Numbered from the stretch's first letter, positions 51,518 through 62,326 are shown. The stretch is DNA of 64,000 nucleotides from Pelobacter sp. (GCA_030824515.1 JAVBXN010000024.1:56073-120072), one strand, 5' to 3'. Program-made: numbers and translations. Notes: generated by a model not told the origin, from the letters alone.

Positions 51518-52594
51518 CTACTCAACTACCCCGCCGAACTTCCTGAGCAGCCGTCCGCTTGACACATCCCATTCACGCACCCAGCTATCCCCGCCCGAGG
51601 TAAACAGCGAAGCGCCATCCGGAGAGAATCCGGCAGTCAGCGCCGAATCCAGGAGCTGATTGTTCCAGGTCGGCTTGCCCTCGCGGAGATTCCAGAGTAG
51701 AACGCTCTCATCCTCCTCGATCACCGCCAGCAAATTTCCGTTGGGCGAAAGCGCGATGTTGTTGATCAACCGGTCCTTGAACGAAATAGTGCTCCGCAGG
51801 CTCCTCAAGGCAAGATTCCACCCCTTGACGGTCAGGTTGTCCGAAGCGGCATACAGGGCGGAACCGTTGGACGAAACCGTCAATGAGGTCACGATATCAT
51901 CCGAAGGCGGCAACAGGGTAGCAAGAGCCACGTCTTTATCCACACTCCAGAGATAGAGCGCGCCATCCATGCCGGCACTGGCAAATTCATTGACGCCGGG
52001 AATGAAGACGATCCTGGTTACTTCGCCGGAGTGGGCCTTATATCTGCGGACAACCGATCTCTCCTTGATGTTCCAGACCACGATGGCGCCCTGCATGTCA
52101 CCGCTGGCAAGGTAGCGGCCATCATCGGAAAAAGCCAGCGAGACGACCTCGGCCTTGTGCCCGTTCTCCCTGGACAGCAGAATGGCGAGCTTTTTTCCGC
52201 TCTTGACGTCCCACAAGACCGGCGTATGTTTGCGATAGCGGACCCAGGCCAGGGTGGAGGAGTCTGGCGAAAATGCGGCCGCCACCACCCAGATACGCAC
52301 CGGGTCGGGCTTGCCGATCTCCCTGATTTTTTTGCCTGACTTTACATCCCAGAGAAAATTGTTCTCATCTTCATCACCGGTCAACGCATACAGGCCGTCT
52401 CTGCTAAGGGCAAAGACGGATATCTCCTTGCGATGCTGCCCGTCAAGCTGCCCTTTAGCAGCCGGCCTGGCTTCTGTTCTGGCTTTGGATTCCGAAAGAG
52501 ACGGGGGAGAGAGTTCAGCGGCCGACAGCAATGAAAACGGATAAATTGTGAGTAGCAGCAGGAAACAAATTATCGTCTTTTGGAGTCGGCTCAT
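51518..52594 (-). CDS. Exported WD40 repeat protein
   Basis: The 358-aa protein has a signal peptide (MSRLQKTIICFLLLLTIYP to LSAAE) and about six or seven WD40 blades (WDVKSGKKI twice, ALSPNGNLLAVIEED, FSPDGASLFTSGGDSWVREWDVSSG). It forms a predicted beta-propeller in the periplasm or on the surface and is likely a protein-protein scaffold. The ATG at 52594 follows GAGG by 7 bp; a TTG three bases earlier is the alternative. It lies 66 bp from the end of apgM in the same direction. Confidence 0.9.
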   Translation of the reverse strand: MSRLQKTIICFLLLLTIYPFSLLSAAELSPPSLSESKARTEARPAAKGQLDGQHRKEISVFALSRDGLYALTGDEDENNFLWDVKSGKKIREIGKPDPVRIWVVAAAFSPDSSTLAWVRYRKHTPVLWDVKSGKKLAILLSRENGHKAEVVSLAFSDDGRYLASGDMQGAIVVWNIKERSVVRRYKAHSGEVTRIVFIPGVNEFASAGMDGALYLWSVDKDVALATLLPPSDDIVTSLTVSSNGSALYAASDNLTVKGWNLALRSLRSTISFKDRLINNIALSPNGNLLAVIEEDESVLLWNLREGKPTWNNQLLDSALTAGFSPDGASLFTSGGDSWVREWDVSSGRLLRKFGGVVE

Positions 52595-52660
52595 CAATGC
52601 ACCTCACTTGAGATCATTTCATTACATGCATGATAAAGACAGTTGATCTGCGTTTGGCAG

Positions 52661-53854
52661 TTATGACAGCACAAACGGCATCAACGCATGCCCTTCCATC
52701 ACCAGTCCCGTGGATGCGGCTTGGGCCTCGTCGTATGAAGAGGCGCCATTGCCCGCGGATTCCCCGCCACGATAGATGACGAACGGAACCGGATCGCAGG
52801 TATGAGTCATCAACTTGACCGGCGTGGGGTGGTCCGGCATGCAGACAACCGCATAGTCACCATACTTCTTGATTCCCTGCAGCACAGTCCCCACCACCTG
52901 CCGGTCAAAATCCTCGATTGACTGGATCTTGTGATCCATCCGGCCTTCGTGGGAGGCCTCGTCCGGAGCTTCCACATGGACATAGACAAAGTCGTGCTGC
53001 TCCAGAGCGGCCAGCGCCGCCTGGGCTTTGCCGAGATAATTGGTGTCGATGTAACCGGTAGCTCCTTCCACGTTGATCACATCCAAACCGGCACAGATAC
53101 CGATGCCCTTGATCAGATCCACAGCCGAGATCACCGCTCCGGTCAGTCCGAATTTTTCCTTGTAGGGAGCTATGCGGGGGGTCTTGCCGTGCCCCCAGAG
53201 CCAGATCGAGTTGGCCGGGAACTTGTCCTCTTCCAGGCGTCGTTTGTTCAGCGGATGATTGTGAAGCACCATCTGGGCGTGGTTCATGATATTGATCAGG
53301 GTATCCGAGCCATCGCCCTTGGGCAGGTAATCCAGAATCGCCTTGCCGATTATATCGTGGGGCGGCGTGCCCTTCATGCCGTCCTTGCCGCCGCGCCAGA
53401 CCATCAGGTGACGATAGCCGACACCGGGGTGAAATTCGATCTCCGAATTGCCCAGTTCCTGCTGAAGGGTTTCGACCAGCTCGCGGGCTTCAACGGTGGA
53501 AATATGCCCGGCGGAAAAATCCTGCATATAGATCGAGCTGCCCCTAGGTTTGAGGGTGACAAGATTCATCCGGAAAGCGACATCATCGGGACCGAGAGTG
53601 ACTCCCATGCTGACCGCTTCCAGCGGAGATCGGCCGGTATAGCAACTGCGCGGGTCATAACCGAACACCGAGAGATTGGCCACATCGCTTCCCGGGGGGA
53701 GTCCGTCCGGAACCGTATGGGCAAGGCCGCTCAGGCCGTGCCGGACCATGAAATCCATATTGGGTGTTGCAGCCGCCTGTAGTGGGGATTTGTTACCGAG
53801 TTCTTTATAGAGTTCATCCGACATGCCATCGCCGAGGAGAATAATGACCTTCAT
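52661..53854 (-). CDS. apgM: Cofactor-independent phosphoglycerate mutase (ApgM type)
   Basis: The 397-aa alkaline-phosphatase-fold enzyme interconverts 2- and 3-phosphoglycerate in glycolysis/gluconeogenesis. It shows metal site GDGMSDE near the N-terminus, the catalytic Ser in GSDVANLSVFGYDP and late metal ligands in HVEAPDEASHEG and CMPDHPTP. Its size fits the archaeal/bacterial ApgM group rather than GpmI (~510 aa). The ATG follows GAAAGG. It is downstream of pyrG with a 156-bp gap without a gene. Confidence 0.93.
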   Translation of the reverse strand: MKVIILLGDGMSDELYKELGNKSPLQAAATPNMDFMVRHGLSGLAHTVPDGLPPGSDVANLSVFGYDPRSCYTGRSPLEAVSMGVTLGPDDVAFRMNLVTLKPRGSSIYMQDFSAGHISTVEARELVETLQQELGNSEIEFHPGVGYRHLMVWRGGKDGMKGTPPHDIIGKAILDYLPKGDGSDTLINIMNHAQMVLHNHPLNKRRLEEDKFPANSIWLWGHGKTPRIAPYKEKFGLTGAVISAVDLIKGIGICAGLDVINVEGATGYIDTNYLGKAQAALAALEQHDFVYVHVEAPDEASHEGRMDHKIQSIEDFDRQVVGTVLQGIKKYGDYAVVCMPDHPTPVKLMTHTCDPVPFVIYRGGESAGNGASSYDEAQAASTGLVMEGHALMPFVLS

Positions 53855-54010
53855 ATAAGCCTTTCAGGTTGGGATTCGACGCTCAACCGACTGTTAGTAT
53901 TTATAGCCGGCAAGGCGATACTTGTAACTGCTTATTCTTTCGCAAGACACATCCCGCCCCTTATCAAGGTGGGATTGAAGGGGTACGCAACGGGATATTT
54001 TACATGCAGC

Positions 54011-55618
54011 CTACTTCGTGTTGCGATGCGACAGTGACGCGCCTATAAAAGCCCGGAAAAGCGGATGGGGCACCAGCGGTTTGGACTTGAACTCGGGATG
54101 GAACTGGCACGCCAGGAACCAGGGATGGTCGGCAATCTCAACCACTTCGACCAGATCCTTTTCTTTATATAAACCGGACAGAACCAGCCCCTTGCCTGTC
54201 AGCAGATCCCGGAATGCATTGTTGAACTCGTAGCGGTGGCGGTGGCGCTCGGATATTTCAGTTTCATTATAGGCCTGATACGCGACCGAACCCTTGGAGA
54301 TCGAGCAGGGGTAGGCCCCCAGTCGCATTGTACCGCCCTTTTTGCTGACGCTCTTCTGTTCCTCCATCAGGTGGATCACCGGCTGACCGCCTTCCTGACG
54401 GAACTCGCTGGAGCAGGCGTCTTCCAGGCCGCAGACATTTCTGGCGTACTCGATCACCGCCATCTGCATACCGAGGCAGATGCCGAAGAAGGGGATTTTT
54501 CTGGTACGGGCATACTCGATCGCCATAACCTTGCCCTCGGTGCCACGCTCACCGAAGCCCCCCGGCACCAGAATGCCGTCAACGTCGTCGAGATGCCCAG
54601 CCACGCCGTCGCACTCAAGTTTTTCGGAATCCAGGTACTTCAGGTACACGCGGCAATCATTGGCGATACCGCCGTGAGTGAGTGCTTCAGCCAGCGACTT
54701 GTAGGATTCGGTCAGGTTGACATACTTGCCGACGATTGCGATCCGCACTTCGCCGTGACTGGGGTGCCGCAGTTTCTCGACAACATCCTGCCAATGGGTC
54801 AGGTCGGGCGCCTTGGTCCAGATATTCAGCTTTTCGACCACCTGATCGTCAAGATGTTCCTTGTGCAGCGCCTGGGGCACGGCATAGATGTGCTCCGAAT
54901 CCACTACCGGGATGACATCCTTTTCGGCAACATTGCAGAACAGTCCGATCTTCTTTTTCATATCGACCGGCAGGTCGCGCTCGCAGCGGCACAGCAGGAT
55001 GTCCGGCTGAATACCGATCTTGCGCAACTCCATGACCGAATGCTGGGTCGGCTTGGTTTTCAGCTCACCCGCGGTGCGGATGTAGGGAACCAGCGTGACA
55101 TGCACGTAAAGCGCATTCCCATGACCGCGATCGAAGCGGAACTGGCGAATCGCCTCCAGAAACGGCAGCGACTCGATATCGCCAACAGTGCCGCCGACCT
55201 CGACAATCGCCACATCGGCGCCCCTGGCATTTTCAATGATCTTAAGCTTGATCTCGTCGGTAATGTGCGGGATGACCTGAACCGTGCCCCCCAGGTAATC
55301 TCCGCGCCGTTCCTTGGTAATCACCGAGAAATAGACCTGACCGGTGGTGAAGTTGCTCTTTTTGGAAAGCACCGCGCTGGTGTAGCGCTCGTAATGTCCC
55401 AGGTCCAGATCGGTCTCGGCGCCGTCATCGGTAACGAACACCTCACCATGCTGAAACGGAGACATGGTGCCGGGATCAACATTAATGTACGGGTCAAGTT
55501 TCTGCATCGTGACACGCAAGCCGCGTGCCTCCAGCAGAGCGCCCAGCGAAGCAGCCGCCAGACCTTTGCCGATCGAGGAAACAACGCCGCCGGTAATAAA
55601 GATAAATTTGGTTTTCAT
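54011..55618 (-). CDS. pyrG: CTP synthase
   Basis: The 535-aa enzyme aminates UTP to CTP with glutamine as nitrogen donor. The N-terminal synthetase domain (1-265) begins [19 protein letters not shown] (P-loop) and the C-terminal GATase1 domain (~290-535) has the nucleophile Cys in [12 protein letters not shown] and the HPE pair in [11 protein letters not shown]. The ATG at 55618 has AGGAGC 8 bp upstream; an earlier in-frame ATG has none. kdsB lies just upstream, the usual order in this group. Confidence 0.97.
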   Translation of the reverse strand: MKTKFIFITGGVVSSIGKGLAAASLGALLEARGLRVTMQKLDPYINVDPGTMSPFQHGEVFVTDDGAETDLDLGHYERYTSAVLSKKSNFTTGQVYFSVITKERRGDYLGGTVQVIPHITDEIKLKIIENARGADVAIVEVGGTVGDIESLPFLEAIRQFRFDRGHGNALYVHVTLVPYIRTAGELKTKPTQHSVMELRKIGIQPDILLCRCERDLPVDMKKKIGLFCNVAEKDVIPVVDSEHIYAVPQALHKEHLDDQVVEKLNIWTKAPDLTHWQDVVEKLRHPSHGEVRIAIVGKYVNLTESYKSLAEALTHGGIANDCRVYLKYLDSEKLECDGVAGHLDDVDGILVPGGFGERGTEGKVMAIEYARTRKIPFFGICLGMQMAVIEYARNVCGLEDACSSEFRQEGGQPVIHLMEEQKSVSKKGGTMRLGAYPCSISKGSVAYQAYNETEISERHRHRYEFNNAFRDLLTGKGLVLSGLYKEKDLVEVVEIADHPWFLACQFHPEFKSKPLVPHPLFRAFIGASLSHRNTK

Positions 55619-55747
55619 GTCAATCGGCTCCTGTATATGAAACAACTATAAAATGTTTTTGGACTGATAGTCCGCCGGCAAACAACGGCAATTATCGTCG
55701 CCGGTGAAGCTGTTCAAGCTGATATCCGACAACCGGTCAACTGCTTT

Positions 55748-56512
55748 TCAGGCCGCCAGCTGGCGATAACGCTCCTGGGCCTTGGCAAGATCATCCGGAG
55801 TATCGACACCGATTGACTCGAATTCGGTCTCGACCACGTGAATTTTCACTCCGTTTTCAATGGCGCGCAGCTGTTCGAGCTTTTCGGATATCTCCAGGAA
55901 TGTGGGCGGCATGGACGCGAATTTCAGCAGAAAATCGCGACGATACACATACAGGCCGACATGCTTGTAACAGAGCAGCTTGCCGCAGCAGAACGAGTCA
56001 TCCTTCAGATCCTTCCACTTGTCGCGAAAAAACGGCAATGGAGAACGTGAAAAATAGAGGGCATTGCCGAAATTGTCAGTGACTACCTTGACCACATTGG
56101 GGGAAAGAAAGTCGTGCAGGCACTTAATGCGCGTTTTGAGGGTTCCCATCTGCAGTGAGGAATCCTCAAGAAACGGCTGGATGGCCTGGTCGATCATGTC
56201 CGGACAGATCAGCGGTTCGTCCCCCTGAACGTTGACAATGATATCCGAGTCGAGGCCCCGTGCGACCTCGGCCAGACGATCGGTGCCGGTCTCGTGGCTG
56301 GTGGAGGTCATGATGGCCTCGCCACCGATCATGCTGACCGCATCGGCAATGCGCGGGTCATCGGTGGCGACAATGGTGCGCGAAACCAGTTTTGCCCGGG
56401 AAGTGCGCTCATAAACGTGCTGGATCATGGGCTTGCCACCGATTTCGGCCAGAGCCTTGCCTGGAAAACGTGTCGAGGCGAAACGGGCGGGTATTACCGC
56501 TGTAATCTTCAT
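55748..56512 (-). CDS. kdsB: 3-deoxy-manno-octulosonate cytidylyltransferase (CMP-KDO synthetase)
   Basis: The 254-aa enzyme activates KDO with CTP for lipopolysaccharide inner-core synthesis. It shows [33 protein letters not shown] and [11 protein letters not shown], as expected for KdsB, and ends with [16 protein letters not shown]. The ATG at 56512 follows AAGGTTGATCGGC; a TTG three codons earlier is possible. It is paired with pyrG, whose product CTP is its substrate. Confidence 0.96.
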   Translation of the reverse strand: MKITAVIPARFASTRFPGKALAEIGGKPMIQHVYERTSRAKLVSRTIVATDDPRIADAVSMIGGEAIMTSTSHETGTDRLAEVARGLDSDIIVNVQGDEPLICPDMIDQAIQPFLEDSSLQMGTLKTRIKCLHDFLSPNVVKVVTDNFGNALYFSRSPLPFFRDKWKDLKDDSFCCGKLLCYKHVGLYVYRRDFLLKFASMPPTFLEISEKLEQLRAIENGVKIHVVETEFESIGVDTPDDLAKAQERYRQLAA

Positions 56513-56626
56513 GCCGATCAACCTTGTTTAGCGGGGATAATGACGATGGTGTCTGACGTCCTGTGGTAGGACGTGATAAGCTACCCTAAAAGCTCCGGGG
56601 TGTCAAGGTGCGAACTGTGAGAATTA

Positions 56627-57232
56627 TCAAACGATCCTGCTGAATATTTTGCTAACGGTTCCCGATGAATCGTTTTCAAACGATGCCCGGTTATCGGATT
56701 CGTTTTTTGCGGAAACGGATTTAAGTATCCTGGCGTGTGCAAAATCCAGCTTGACTCTGGTGTTCTGCAACTCGGCGGTACTGGCAGCCAGCGCCTCCTC
56801 CAACTCGGCACGCCGCCCCTTCTCCGCGCGCTGCAGCTTACTGAAAGTGAGTGCCCTGCCGATCACCTTGTCCAGCAGCTCAAAATCGAACGGCTTCTGG
56901 ATGAAGTCAAAGGCACCGTTCTTGATGGCATCCAGAGCCATCTGGAGCTGGGCATGGCCGGTCATCAGTATTACCGGGATCTCCGGGAATTCCCGGTGAA
57001 CCCGTGACAGGAAACTGATGCCGTCTTCGCCAGGCATCATCACGTCGGTGAGGATGCCATCATACCGATCTTCTTTCAGCAGGCGATAGGCAATTTCCGT
57101 ATTCTTGGCGCAGCTGACGCGGATTCCGGCTTCTTTCATGAAGAGCATCACAACATGGAGAATTTCCGCTTCGTCATCAACAACCAGCAGACGCGCAGCG
57201 GCTTGATCGGATTTGTTTTGAAGAACTTGCAT
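56627..57232 (-). CDS. Orphan response regulator, receiver plus coiled tail
   Basis: The 201-aa protein has a receiver domain (~15-130) with VVDDEAE, the phospho-acceptor Asp in LTDVMMPGEDG and the conserved Thr/Lys in MTGHAQ and IQKPFD. A helical coiled-coil segment (ALTFSKLQRAEKGRRAELEEALAAS) and a polar tail follow, without a DNA-binding or catalytic domain. It lies 16 bp after the cytochrome gene. No kinase is adjacent; it could take phosphate from the hybrid kinase or another orphan kinase. The ATG at 57232 is used; a GTG at 57244 is also possible. Confidence 0.88.
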   Translation of the reverse strand: MQVLQNKSDQAAARLLVVDDEAEILHVVMLFMKEAGIRVSCAKNTEIAYRLLKEDRYDGILTDVMMPGEDGISFLSRVHREFPEIPVILMTGHAQLQMALDAIKNGAFDFIQKPFDFELLDKVIGRALTFSKLQRAEKGRRAELEEALAASTAELQNTRVKLDFAHARILKSVSAKNESDNRASFENDSSGTVSKIFSRIV

Positions 57233-57248
57233 AATATTCTGCACTCGA

Positions 57249-57713
57249 TCAGCGATTGAAATCTTTTATCGTCGAAATCACGTAATCCTTCTGGGAAGCA
57301 TCTTTCAGATGGCAGTCGAAGCAGTTTTTAACCGGATCTATGCCGCTCGGCTTGCCATCGGCCCCAAACCCGGCAAAAAGCCAGCCACCGGTTTCCGTGC
57401 GTTTTTTGTCTTTCTTCATCAGCACGACCATGTTTTTGGGGCCGTCCACGGCGGGATTGTCCTTGATATTGAAGAACTCAACCACGATACGACTTCCCTC
57501 GGGAAACCTGTTTCCGGCTTTGTATCCCTGCATCGCCTTTTTGTCGGCATACATGTAGTGAATACCGTAAAAGAGTGATTTCCTGTCGGTAACTACTTTT
57601 CTCTCGCTCTTCTGCCAGGCGGCATACCCCTTGGGGAGCGGTTGAGGCGCGGCGGCTACCGCGACGGAGTTGAACGCAAACAGAACAGCCATACACAATA
57701 AAACTTTTTTCAT
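57249..57713 (-). CDS. Cytochrome P460-family haem protein
   Basis: The 154-aa periplasmic protein has a signal peptide (MKKVLLCMAVLFAFNSVAVAAAP) and ends with a single haem-binding motif CFDCH (~134-138). The fold pattern GYAAWQKS, FPEGSRIVVEFF, TETGGWLFAGFGADGKP and DPVKNCFDCH fits the cytochrome P460 / c'-beta family, members of which bind NO or oxidise hydroxylamine. In Geobacter-like bacteria such proteins are usually of unknown role. The ATG follows GAGG. It heads a two-gene operon with the orphan receiver and is divergent from the dCMP deaminase gene. Confidence 0.88.
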   Translation of the reverse strand: MKKVLLCMAVLFAFNSVAVAAAPQPLPKGYAAWQKSERKVVTDRKSLFYGIHYMYADKKAMQGYKAGNRFPEGSRIVVEFFNIKDNPAVDGPKNMVVLMKKDKKRTETGGWLFAGFGADGKPSGIDPVKNCFDCHLKDASQKDYVISTIKDFNR

Positions 57714-57914
57714 CCAGAACCTCGCTTGATAATTTGGGATACTATAGCAACACTTTTATTTCTTGTCACTAACTAGCATTTGCAATCAGATCAAATGCAT
57801 ACTACCCTTGCGACACTGTCATATGACCGTGCAATTCAGGTATATATTGACCTCGCGACACAAATTAGGGTAGTTTGTCAGGCTGCGTTAGAAGAAATCG
57901 AGGTAAATCAAATT

Positions 57915-58379
57915 ATGCATCGCCCTTCCTGGGACCAGTATTTCATGGACATCACCCGATTGGTGGCAACCCGTTCCACCTGCCTGCGCAGGCAGGTCGG
58001 AGCCATCCTGGTCAAGGATCGCAATATTCTGGCTACCGGCTACAACGGGGTTCCCTCGGGAATCAGCCACTGCGATGCAACCGGCTGCCTGCGGGAAAGG
58101 CTCAAGGTTCCGTCCGGAGAGCGCCACGAACTCTGCCGCGGGCTCCATGCGGAACAGAACGCCATCATCCAGGCAGCCCGGCACGGCATTAACATCGAAG
58201 CCTCGGTTCTGTACTGTACGACAATGCCCTGCATCATCTGCACTAAAATGCTGATCAACGCCGGTATAACCAAAGTCGTCTACGCGGAAGGATACGCCGA
58301 CGACCTGGCCCGTGAGATGATCAGTGAGACCGGAATCAAGGTGATTCATTTTGTTCCGGACAATCAAGGAACCGATTGA
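57915..58379 (+). CDS. dCMP deaminase (ComEB-like)
   Basis: The 154-aa zinc enzyme deaminates dCMP to dUMP, feeding thymidylate synthesis. The catalytic His/Glu are in GLHAEQNAI and the zinc cysteines in [10 protein letters not shown]. The ATG at 57915 is preceded by GAGGTAAATC; the open frame extends to 57780 but that part has no conserved sequence. It overlaps the nrdR start (TGATG), linking deoxynucleotide supply to its regulator. Confidence 0.94.
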   Translation: MHRPSWDQYFMDITRLVATRSTCLRRQVGAILVKDRNILATGYNGVPSGISHCDATGCLRERLKVPSGERHELCRGLHAEQNAIIQAARHGINIEASVLYCTTMPCIICTKMLINAGITKVVYAEGYADDLAREMISETGIKVIHFVPDNQGTD

Positions 58380-58831
58380 TGAAATGCCCGTTCTGCAACA
58401 ACCTGGACAGCAAAGTGGTCGATTCGCGCCCTGACAAAGGTGGATCCGCGATCCGCCGGCGGCGGGAGTGCGAGCAGTGTTCCAAGCGTTTTACAACCCA
58501 TGAGCGCATCGAGGAGATGCTCCCGCAGGTCTGTAAAAAAGACGGCCGGCGCGAACCGTTCGACCGGATCAAGATCATAAACGGCATCGTCAAGGCCTGC
58601 GAGAAACGCCCCATTTCCAAGACCGACATCGAACTGGTGGTGGATCGGCTGGAAGCACGGCTCCAGGAATCAACCGAGCGTGAGATTTCCACCACCACCA
58701 TCGGCGAGTGGGTGATGAAAGAGCTGCACGGCATGGACGAGGTGGCCTATGTCCGTTTTGCGTCGGTCTACCGTTCCTTCAGGGATATCAGCGAATTCAT
58801 GCAGGAGCTGCAGGAGCTTCTTAAAAAATGA
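58379..58831 (+). CDS. nrdR: Transcriptional repressor NrdR
   Basis: The 150-aa repressor of ribonucleotide reductase genes has the N-terminal zinc ribbon ([25 protein letters not shown]) and an ATP-cone (~47-137) with [14 protein letters not shown] and [13 protein letters not shown]. The ATG at 58379 overlaps the upstream stop and follows AAGGAACC. The nrdR-ribD order is conserved in many bacteria; the stop of nrdR overlaps the ATG of ribD by 4 bp. Confidence 0.96.
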   Translation: MKCPFCNNLDSKVVDSRPDKGGSAIRRRRECEQCSKRFTTHERIEEMLPQVCKKDGRREPFDRIKIINGIVKACEKRPISKTDIELVVDRLEARLQESTEREISTTTIGEWVMKELHGMDEVAYVRFASVYRSFRDISEFMQELQELLKK

Positions 58832-59937
58832 TTTCTACAGACTTAAAATACATGAAGCGCGCGCTGGCACTGGCCCGCAGGGGTGTTGGCAAGACCTCCC
58901 CCAATCCGGCGGTCGGATGCGTGATCGTCAACAATGGAACGGTTGTCGGTGAGGGATGGCACAAGCGCGCTGGCGGTCCTCATGCCGAGGTGCATGCACT
59001 GAAAATGGCCGGAGATGCCGCACGGGGCGCCGATGTGTATGTCACGCTGGAACCGTGCAGCCATACCGGCAAAACACCTCCCTGTTGCGATGCCCTGATC
59101 GGCTCCGGCGTAAAAAGGGTTGTGGCCGGAATGAGCGATCCCAATCCGCTCGTCAATGGCAGCGGATTCAAGACACTGGAACAGGCCGGCATCCAGACAA
59201 CCCGCGGTGTGCTGGAAGACGATTGCCGTACCCTGAATCGTTCTTTCATCAAACACGTAACCACCGGCCTGCCGTTTGTCACCTTCAAATGCGCAATGAC
59301 ACTGGACGGCAACATCGCCACGGTGACCGGCGAGTCGCGCTGGATCAGCGGAGAAAAATCCAGGCTTCACGTCCACAGGATGCGGGCGGCCAATGATGCC
59401 ATCATGGTTGGAGTCGATACGATCATCGCGGACAATCCGCAATTGAACGTCAGGCACGTCAAGGGGAATGATCCCCTGCGGGTCATCGTTGACTCGCACC
59501 TGAGGACACCCGAGAGTGTGGCCGTACTGGAAGGCGGCTCAGCCCAAAAGACCATAATCGCCACCATCGAGGACAACACCGAGGTGCATCGACGCTACAC
59601 CCGGCAGGGTGCAAGCATCATCGTCTGCGAGGAGTATGACGGCAGGGTGTCGATGCCGGATCTGTTGAGAAAACTGGGCGGCATGGGCATACAATCTATT
59701 CTTCTGGAAGGTGGCAGCCGACTGGCCGGCGATATGCTCAAGCAGTCGTTGATTGACGAGTATGTGGTTTTCATTGCCCCCAAGATCCTTGGAAGCGACG
59801 GGTTTGCTCCGTTTACCCTGCTCGGAATAACCAGCATGGACAACGCCGTCAAGCTGAAGTTTGGCCAGATCGCTCACATCGGACAGGATGTTATCATCCA
59901 TGCCTACCCTGAGAAAGCGCCATGTTCACGGGACTGA
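58828..59937 (+). CDS. ribD: Bifunctional deaminase/reductase RibD
   Basis: The 369-aa enzyme performs the second and third steps of riboflavin synthesis. The N-terminal deaminase (~1-145) shows [22 protein letters not shown] and [14 protein letters not shown] with the zinc ligands. The C-terminal reductase (~150-365) shows [22 protein letters not shown] and [13 protein letters not shown]. The ATG at 58828 overlaps nrdR (ATGA); Met9 is a less likely start. It overlaps ribE by 16 bp. Confidence 0.96.
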   Translation: MISTDLKYMKRALALARRGVGKTSPNPAVGCVIVNNGTVVGEGWHKRAGGPHAEVHALKMAGDAARGADVYVTLEPCSHTGKTPPCCDALIGSGVKRVVAGMSDPNPLVNGSGFKTLEQAGIQTTRGVLEDDCRTLNRSFIKHVTTGLPFVTFKCAMTLDGNIATVTGESRWISGEKSRLHVHRMRAANDAIMVGVDTIIADNPQLNVRHVKGNDPLRVIVDSHLRTPESVAVLEGGSAQKTIIATIEDNTEVHRRYTRQGASIIVCEEYDGRVSMPDLLRKLGGMGIQSILLEGGSRLAGDMLKQSLIDEYVVFIAPKILGSDGFAPFTLLGITSMDNAVKLKFGQIAHIGQDVIIHAYPEKAPCSRD

Positions 59938-60563
59938 TTGAAAGCACCGGACGGGTCGCCGTCTTTATCCGTCGCGGCGAAGCCGGTCTGCTGACAGTGG
60001 AGACTTCGCTGCCAACCGCGGAAATCGCCATCGGCGACTCGGTGGCGGTTAATGGCGCCTGTCTGACCGTCACCGCAACCGGCAGCGGCACGCTGACCTT
60101 CGAGGTCTCTCCGGAAAGCCTGACCCGCACCACCCTGGGAAAGCTGCACAGTGGCTGCCGGGTCAACCTGGAACGGGCTCTCCGTCTGGGAGACCGGCTG
60201 GGTGGGCACATCGTCAGCGGACACATCGACTGTTGCGCCCAATTATCCAGGAGTGAAGTCCGCTCCGGCAATCACATGCTACAGTTCACGCTTCCTTCCG
60301 GGCATGCCCGTTATCTGGTGGAAAAGGGCTCCGTGGCGATCGACGGCATCAGTCTGACGGTCAACTCGGTCACAGCGGACGGATTCTCGGTAAACATCAT
60401 CCCCCACACCCAGGTGAACACGACGCTGAACCAGATTAGAAGCGGCGACACGGTCAATATCGAGACCGACATCATCGGCAAATACGTGGAGCGATTGACC
60501 GCCCCCTGGAAATCCGGCGGGGGCTTGAGCATCAAAACACTGGCAGAAAATGGATTTTTATAG
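59922..60563 (+). CDS. ribE: Riboflavin synthase alpha subunit
   Basis: The 213-aa enzyme converts two lumazine molecules to riboflavin. Two lumazine-binding repeats are visible, beginning [10 protein letters not shown] and, near residue 97, GGHIVSGHIDCC. NGACLTVT and IDGISLTVNSV mark the matching strands of each half. The ATG overlaps the ribD end. It is part of the nrdR-ribD-ribE-ribBA transcript. Confidence 0.96.
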   Translation: MFTGLIESTGRVAVFIRRGEAGLLTVETSLPTAEIAIGDSVAVNGACLTVTATGSGTLTFEVSPESLTRTTLGKLHSGCRVNLERALRLGDRLGGHIVSGHIDCCAQLSRSEVRSGNHMLQFTLPSGHARYLVEKGSVAIDGISLTVNSVTADGFSVNIIPHTQVNTTLNQIRSGDTVNIETDIIGKYVERLTAPWKSGGGLSIKTLAENGFL

Positions 60564-60578
60564 AACGAGAGGCGAGAC

Positions 60579-61784
60579 ATGTCCGTATCAACGATAGAAG
60601 AGGCAATTGAAGATATCCGTCAGGGCAAGATGGTCATCCTGGTGGACGATGAAGACCGCGAGAACGAAGGCGACCTGACCCTGGCCGCCGAGGCGGCCAC
60701 CCCTGAAAACATCAACTTCATGGCAAAATACGGGCGTGGCCTGATCTGCCTGACCCTGACCGCCGATAAATGCGATGAACTGGGGCTGCGGCCGATGGTG
60801 CGCGACAATACATCGCCATTTGAAACCGCATTCACGATCTCGATCGAGGCCAAGCATGGCGTGACCACCGGCATCTCGGCCGCCGACCGCGCCCAGACGA
60901 TCGTGACGGCGGTTGCCGACGGCGCCAGTTCCGCCGACCTGGTCAGCCCCGGCCATATTTTTCCATTGCGGGCCAGGAAAGGCGGCGTTCTGGTGCGCTC
61001 CGGCCAGACTGAAGGCTCTGTGGACCTGGCCAGACTGGCTGGGCTGAAGCCGGCCGGAGTGATCTGCGAGATCATGAACGACGACGGCAGCATGGCTCGC
61101 ATGCCGGAGCTGAAGGTCTTCGCCAGAAAGCATGGCATCAAGATCTGTACGATTGCCGACCTGGTGGCCTATCGCCTCAGGAATGAACGACTGGTGAGCA
61201 CGGTGGCCGAGGCGCGCCTCCCCTCCTCTTTCGGAGGAGAATGGCGGGCAATCGCCTTTGAAAACGATATAGATAAACTTGAGCATATTGCCCTGGTAAA
61301 AGGGACGTTAAAAAAGGGTGAGCCGGTGCTGGTGCGGGTTCATTCCGAATGCCTGACCGGTGATGTGCTGGGAAGCCTGCGCTGCGACTGCGGCGAGCAG
61401 CTGCACCGCGCCATGGAACAGATCGCCGCTGCCGGAAGCGGCGTAATCCTGTACATGCGCCAGGAGGGCCGCGGAATCGGCCTGATCAACAAGCTGAGGG
61501 CTTACGAGCTGCAGGACAAGGGACGCGACACGGTCGAAGCCAACATTGAGCTGGGTTTCAAGGCCGACCTGCGCGACTACGGCATCGGTGCCCAGATACT
61601 GCTGGCGCTGGGAATAACCAAGATGCGGCTTTTGACCAACAACCCCAAGAAGCTGGTGGGACTGCAGGGTTATGGTATCGACATAGTGGAACGGGTGCCG
61701 ATCGAGGCGGAACCGACCGACACCAACCGAGATTATCTTGCCACCAAGCGTGAAAAGATGGGGCATATACTAGAGAACCTGTGA
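60579..61784 (+). CDS. ribBA: Bifunctional DHBP synthase / GTP cyclohydrolase II
   Basis: The 401-aa protein supplies both precursors of riboflavin. The N-terminal RibB half (1-205) shows [20 protein letters not shown] and [12 protein letters not shown]. The C-terminal RibA half (~210-400) shows the zinc cysteines in [21 protein letters not shown] and the RQEGRGIGL loop. The ATG follows GAGAGGCGAGAC. Its stop overlaps queH (TGATG). Lumazine synthase (ribH), often the next gene, is absent here. Confidence 0.96.
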   Translation: MSVSTIEEAIEDIRQGKMVILVDDEDRENEGDLTLAAEAATPENINFMAKYGRGLICLTLTADKCDELGLRPMVRDNTSPFETAFTISIEAKHGVTTGISAADRAQTIVTAVADGASSADLVSPGHIFPLRARKGGVLVRSGQTEGSVDLARLAGLKPAGVICEIMNDDGSMARMPELKVFARKHGIKICTIADLVAYRLRNERLVSTVAEARLPSSFGGEWRAIAFENDIDKLEHIALVKGTLKKGEPVLVRVHSECLTGDVLGSLRCDCGEQLHRAMEQIAAAGSGVILYMRQEGRGIGLINKLRAYELQDKGRDTVEANIELGFKADLRDYGIGAQILLALGITKMRLLTNNPKKLVGLQGYGIDIVERVPIEAEPTDTNRDYLATKREKMGHILENL

Positions 61785-62326
61785 TGCGAATTCTTCTGCA
61801 CACCTGTTGCGGCCCCTGCGCCCTTTATCCGCTAAGAACCTTGCGTGCGGCCGGTCACGACGTGACCGGCTTCTTTTACAACCACAACATCCACCCCTAC
61901 CAGGAATACACCCGCCGCCGCGATGCGGTCCTGCAAATGGCCGAACTGGAAGAGCTACCGCTGATCATGCGCGACGAATACGACCTGGAAGGATTCCTGG
62001 CCAACGTTGCGGCGCAACCGGACCTTCGCTGCAGTTACTGCTACGCGTCGCGCCTGCGCGCCACCGCTGAAAGAGCCGCAGCGGAAGGTTTTGACGCATT
62101 CAGCGCCTCGCTGCTCTACAGCCGCTATCAACGGCATGAGGAGATCAGGGAACTGGGAGAAAAGCTCGGTCAGGAGTTCGGAGTTGCATTCCATTACCAG
62201 GATTTCCGTCCCGGCTGGCAGGAGGGCATCCGGCTTTCCAAGGAGCTGGGGCTCTACCGCCAGCAGTACTGCGGCTGCATATACAGCGAAAAAGAACGTT
62301 ATTTGCCGAAGGCGAAAATGGCATGA
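61784..62326 (+). CDS. queH: Epoxyqueuosine reductase QueH (DUF208)
   Basis: The 180-aa protein carries the QueH signature: HTCCGPCA at the N-terminus, GFFYNHNIHPYQEY, the later CSYCYASRL pair and the C-terminal QQYCGCIYSE. These cysteines bind iron-sulfur clusters. It reduces epoxyqueuosine in tRNA to queuosine, as an alternative to QueG. The ATG at 61784 overlaps the ribBA stop; a GTG one codon earlier is possible. It overlaps the following DUF2905 gene by 4 bp. Confidence 0.93.
   Translation: MRILLHTCCGPCALYPLRTLRAAGHDVTGFFYNHNIHPYQEYTRRRDAVLQMAELEELPLIMRDEYDLEGFLANVAAQPDLRCSYCYASRLRATAERAAAEGFDAFSASLLYSRYQRHEEIRELGEKLGQEFGVAFHYQDFRPGWQEGIRLSKELGLYRQQYCGCIYSEKERYLPKAKMA

Noticed and set aside
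54236..55651. 471-aa open frame opposite pyrG
   Set aside because: pyrG is certain by motif content; the opposite frame has no family features.
56556..56574. ACGTCC/GGACGT hairpin between the orphan receiver gene and kdsB
   Set aside because: The stem is only 6 bp with a 7-nt loop and no T-run, too weak to call a terminator.
57780..57914. Longer start for the dCMP deaminase (to 57780)
   Set aside because: The extension has no conserved sequence, and the ATG at 57915 has a good ribosome site and fits the family length.
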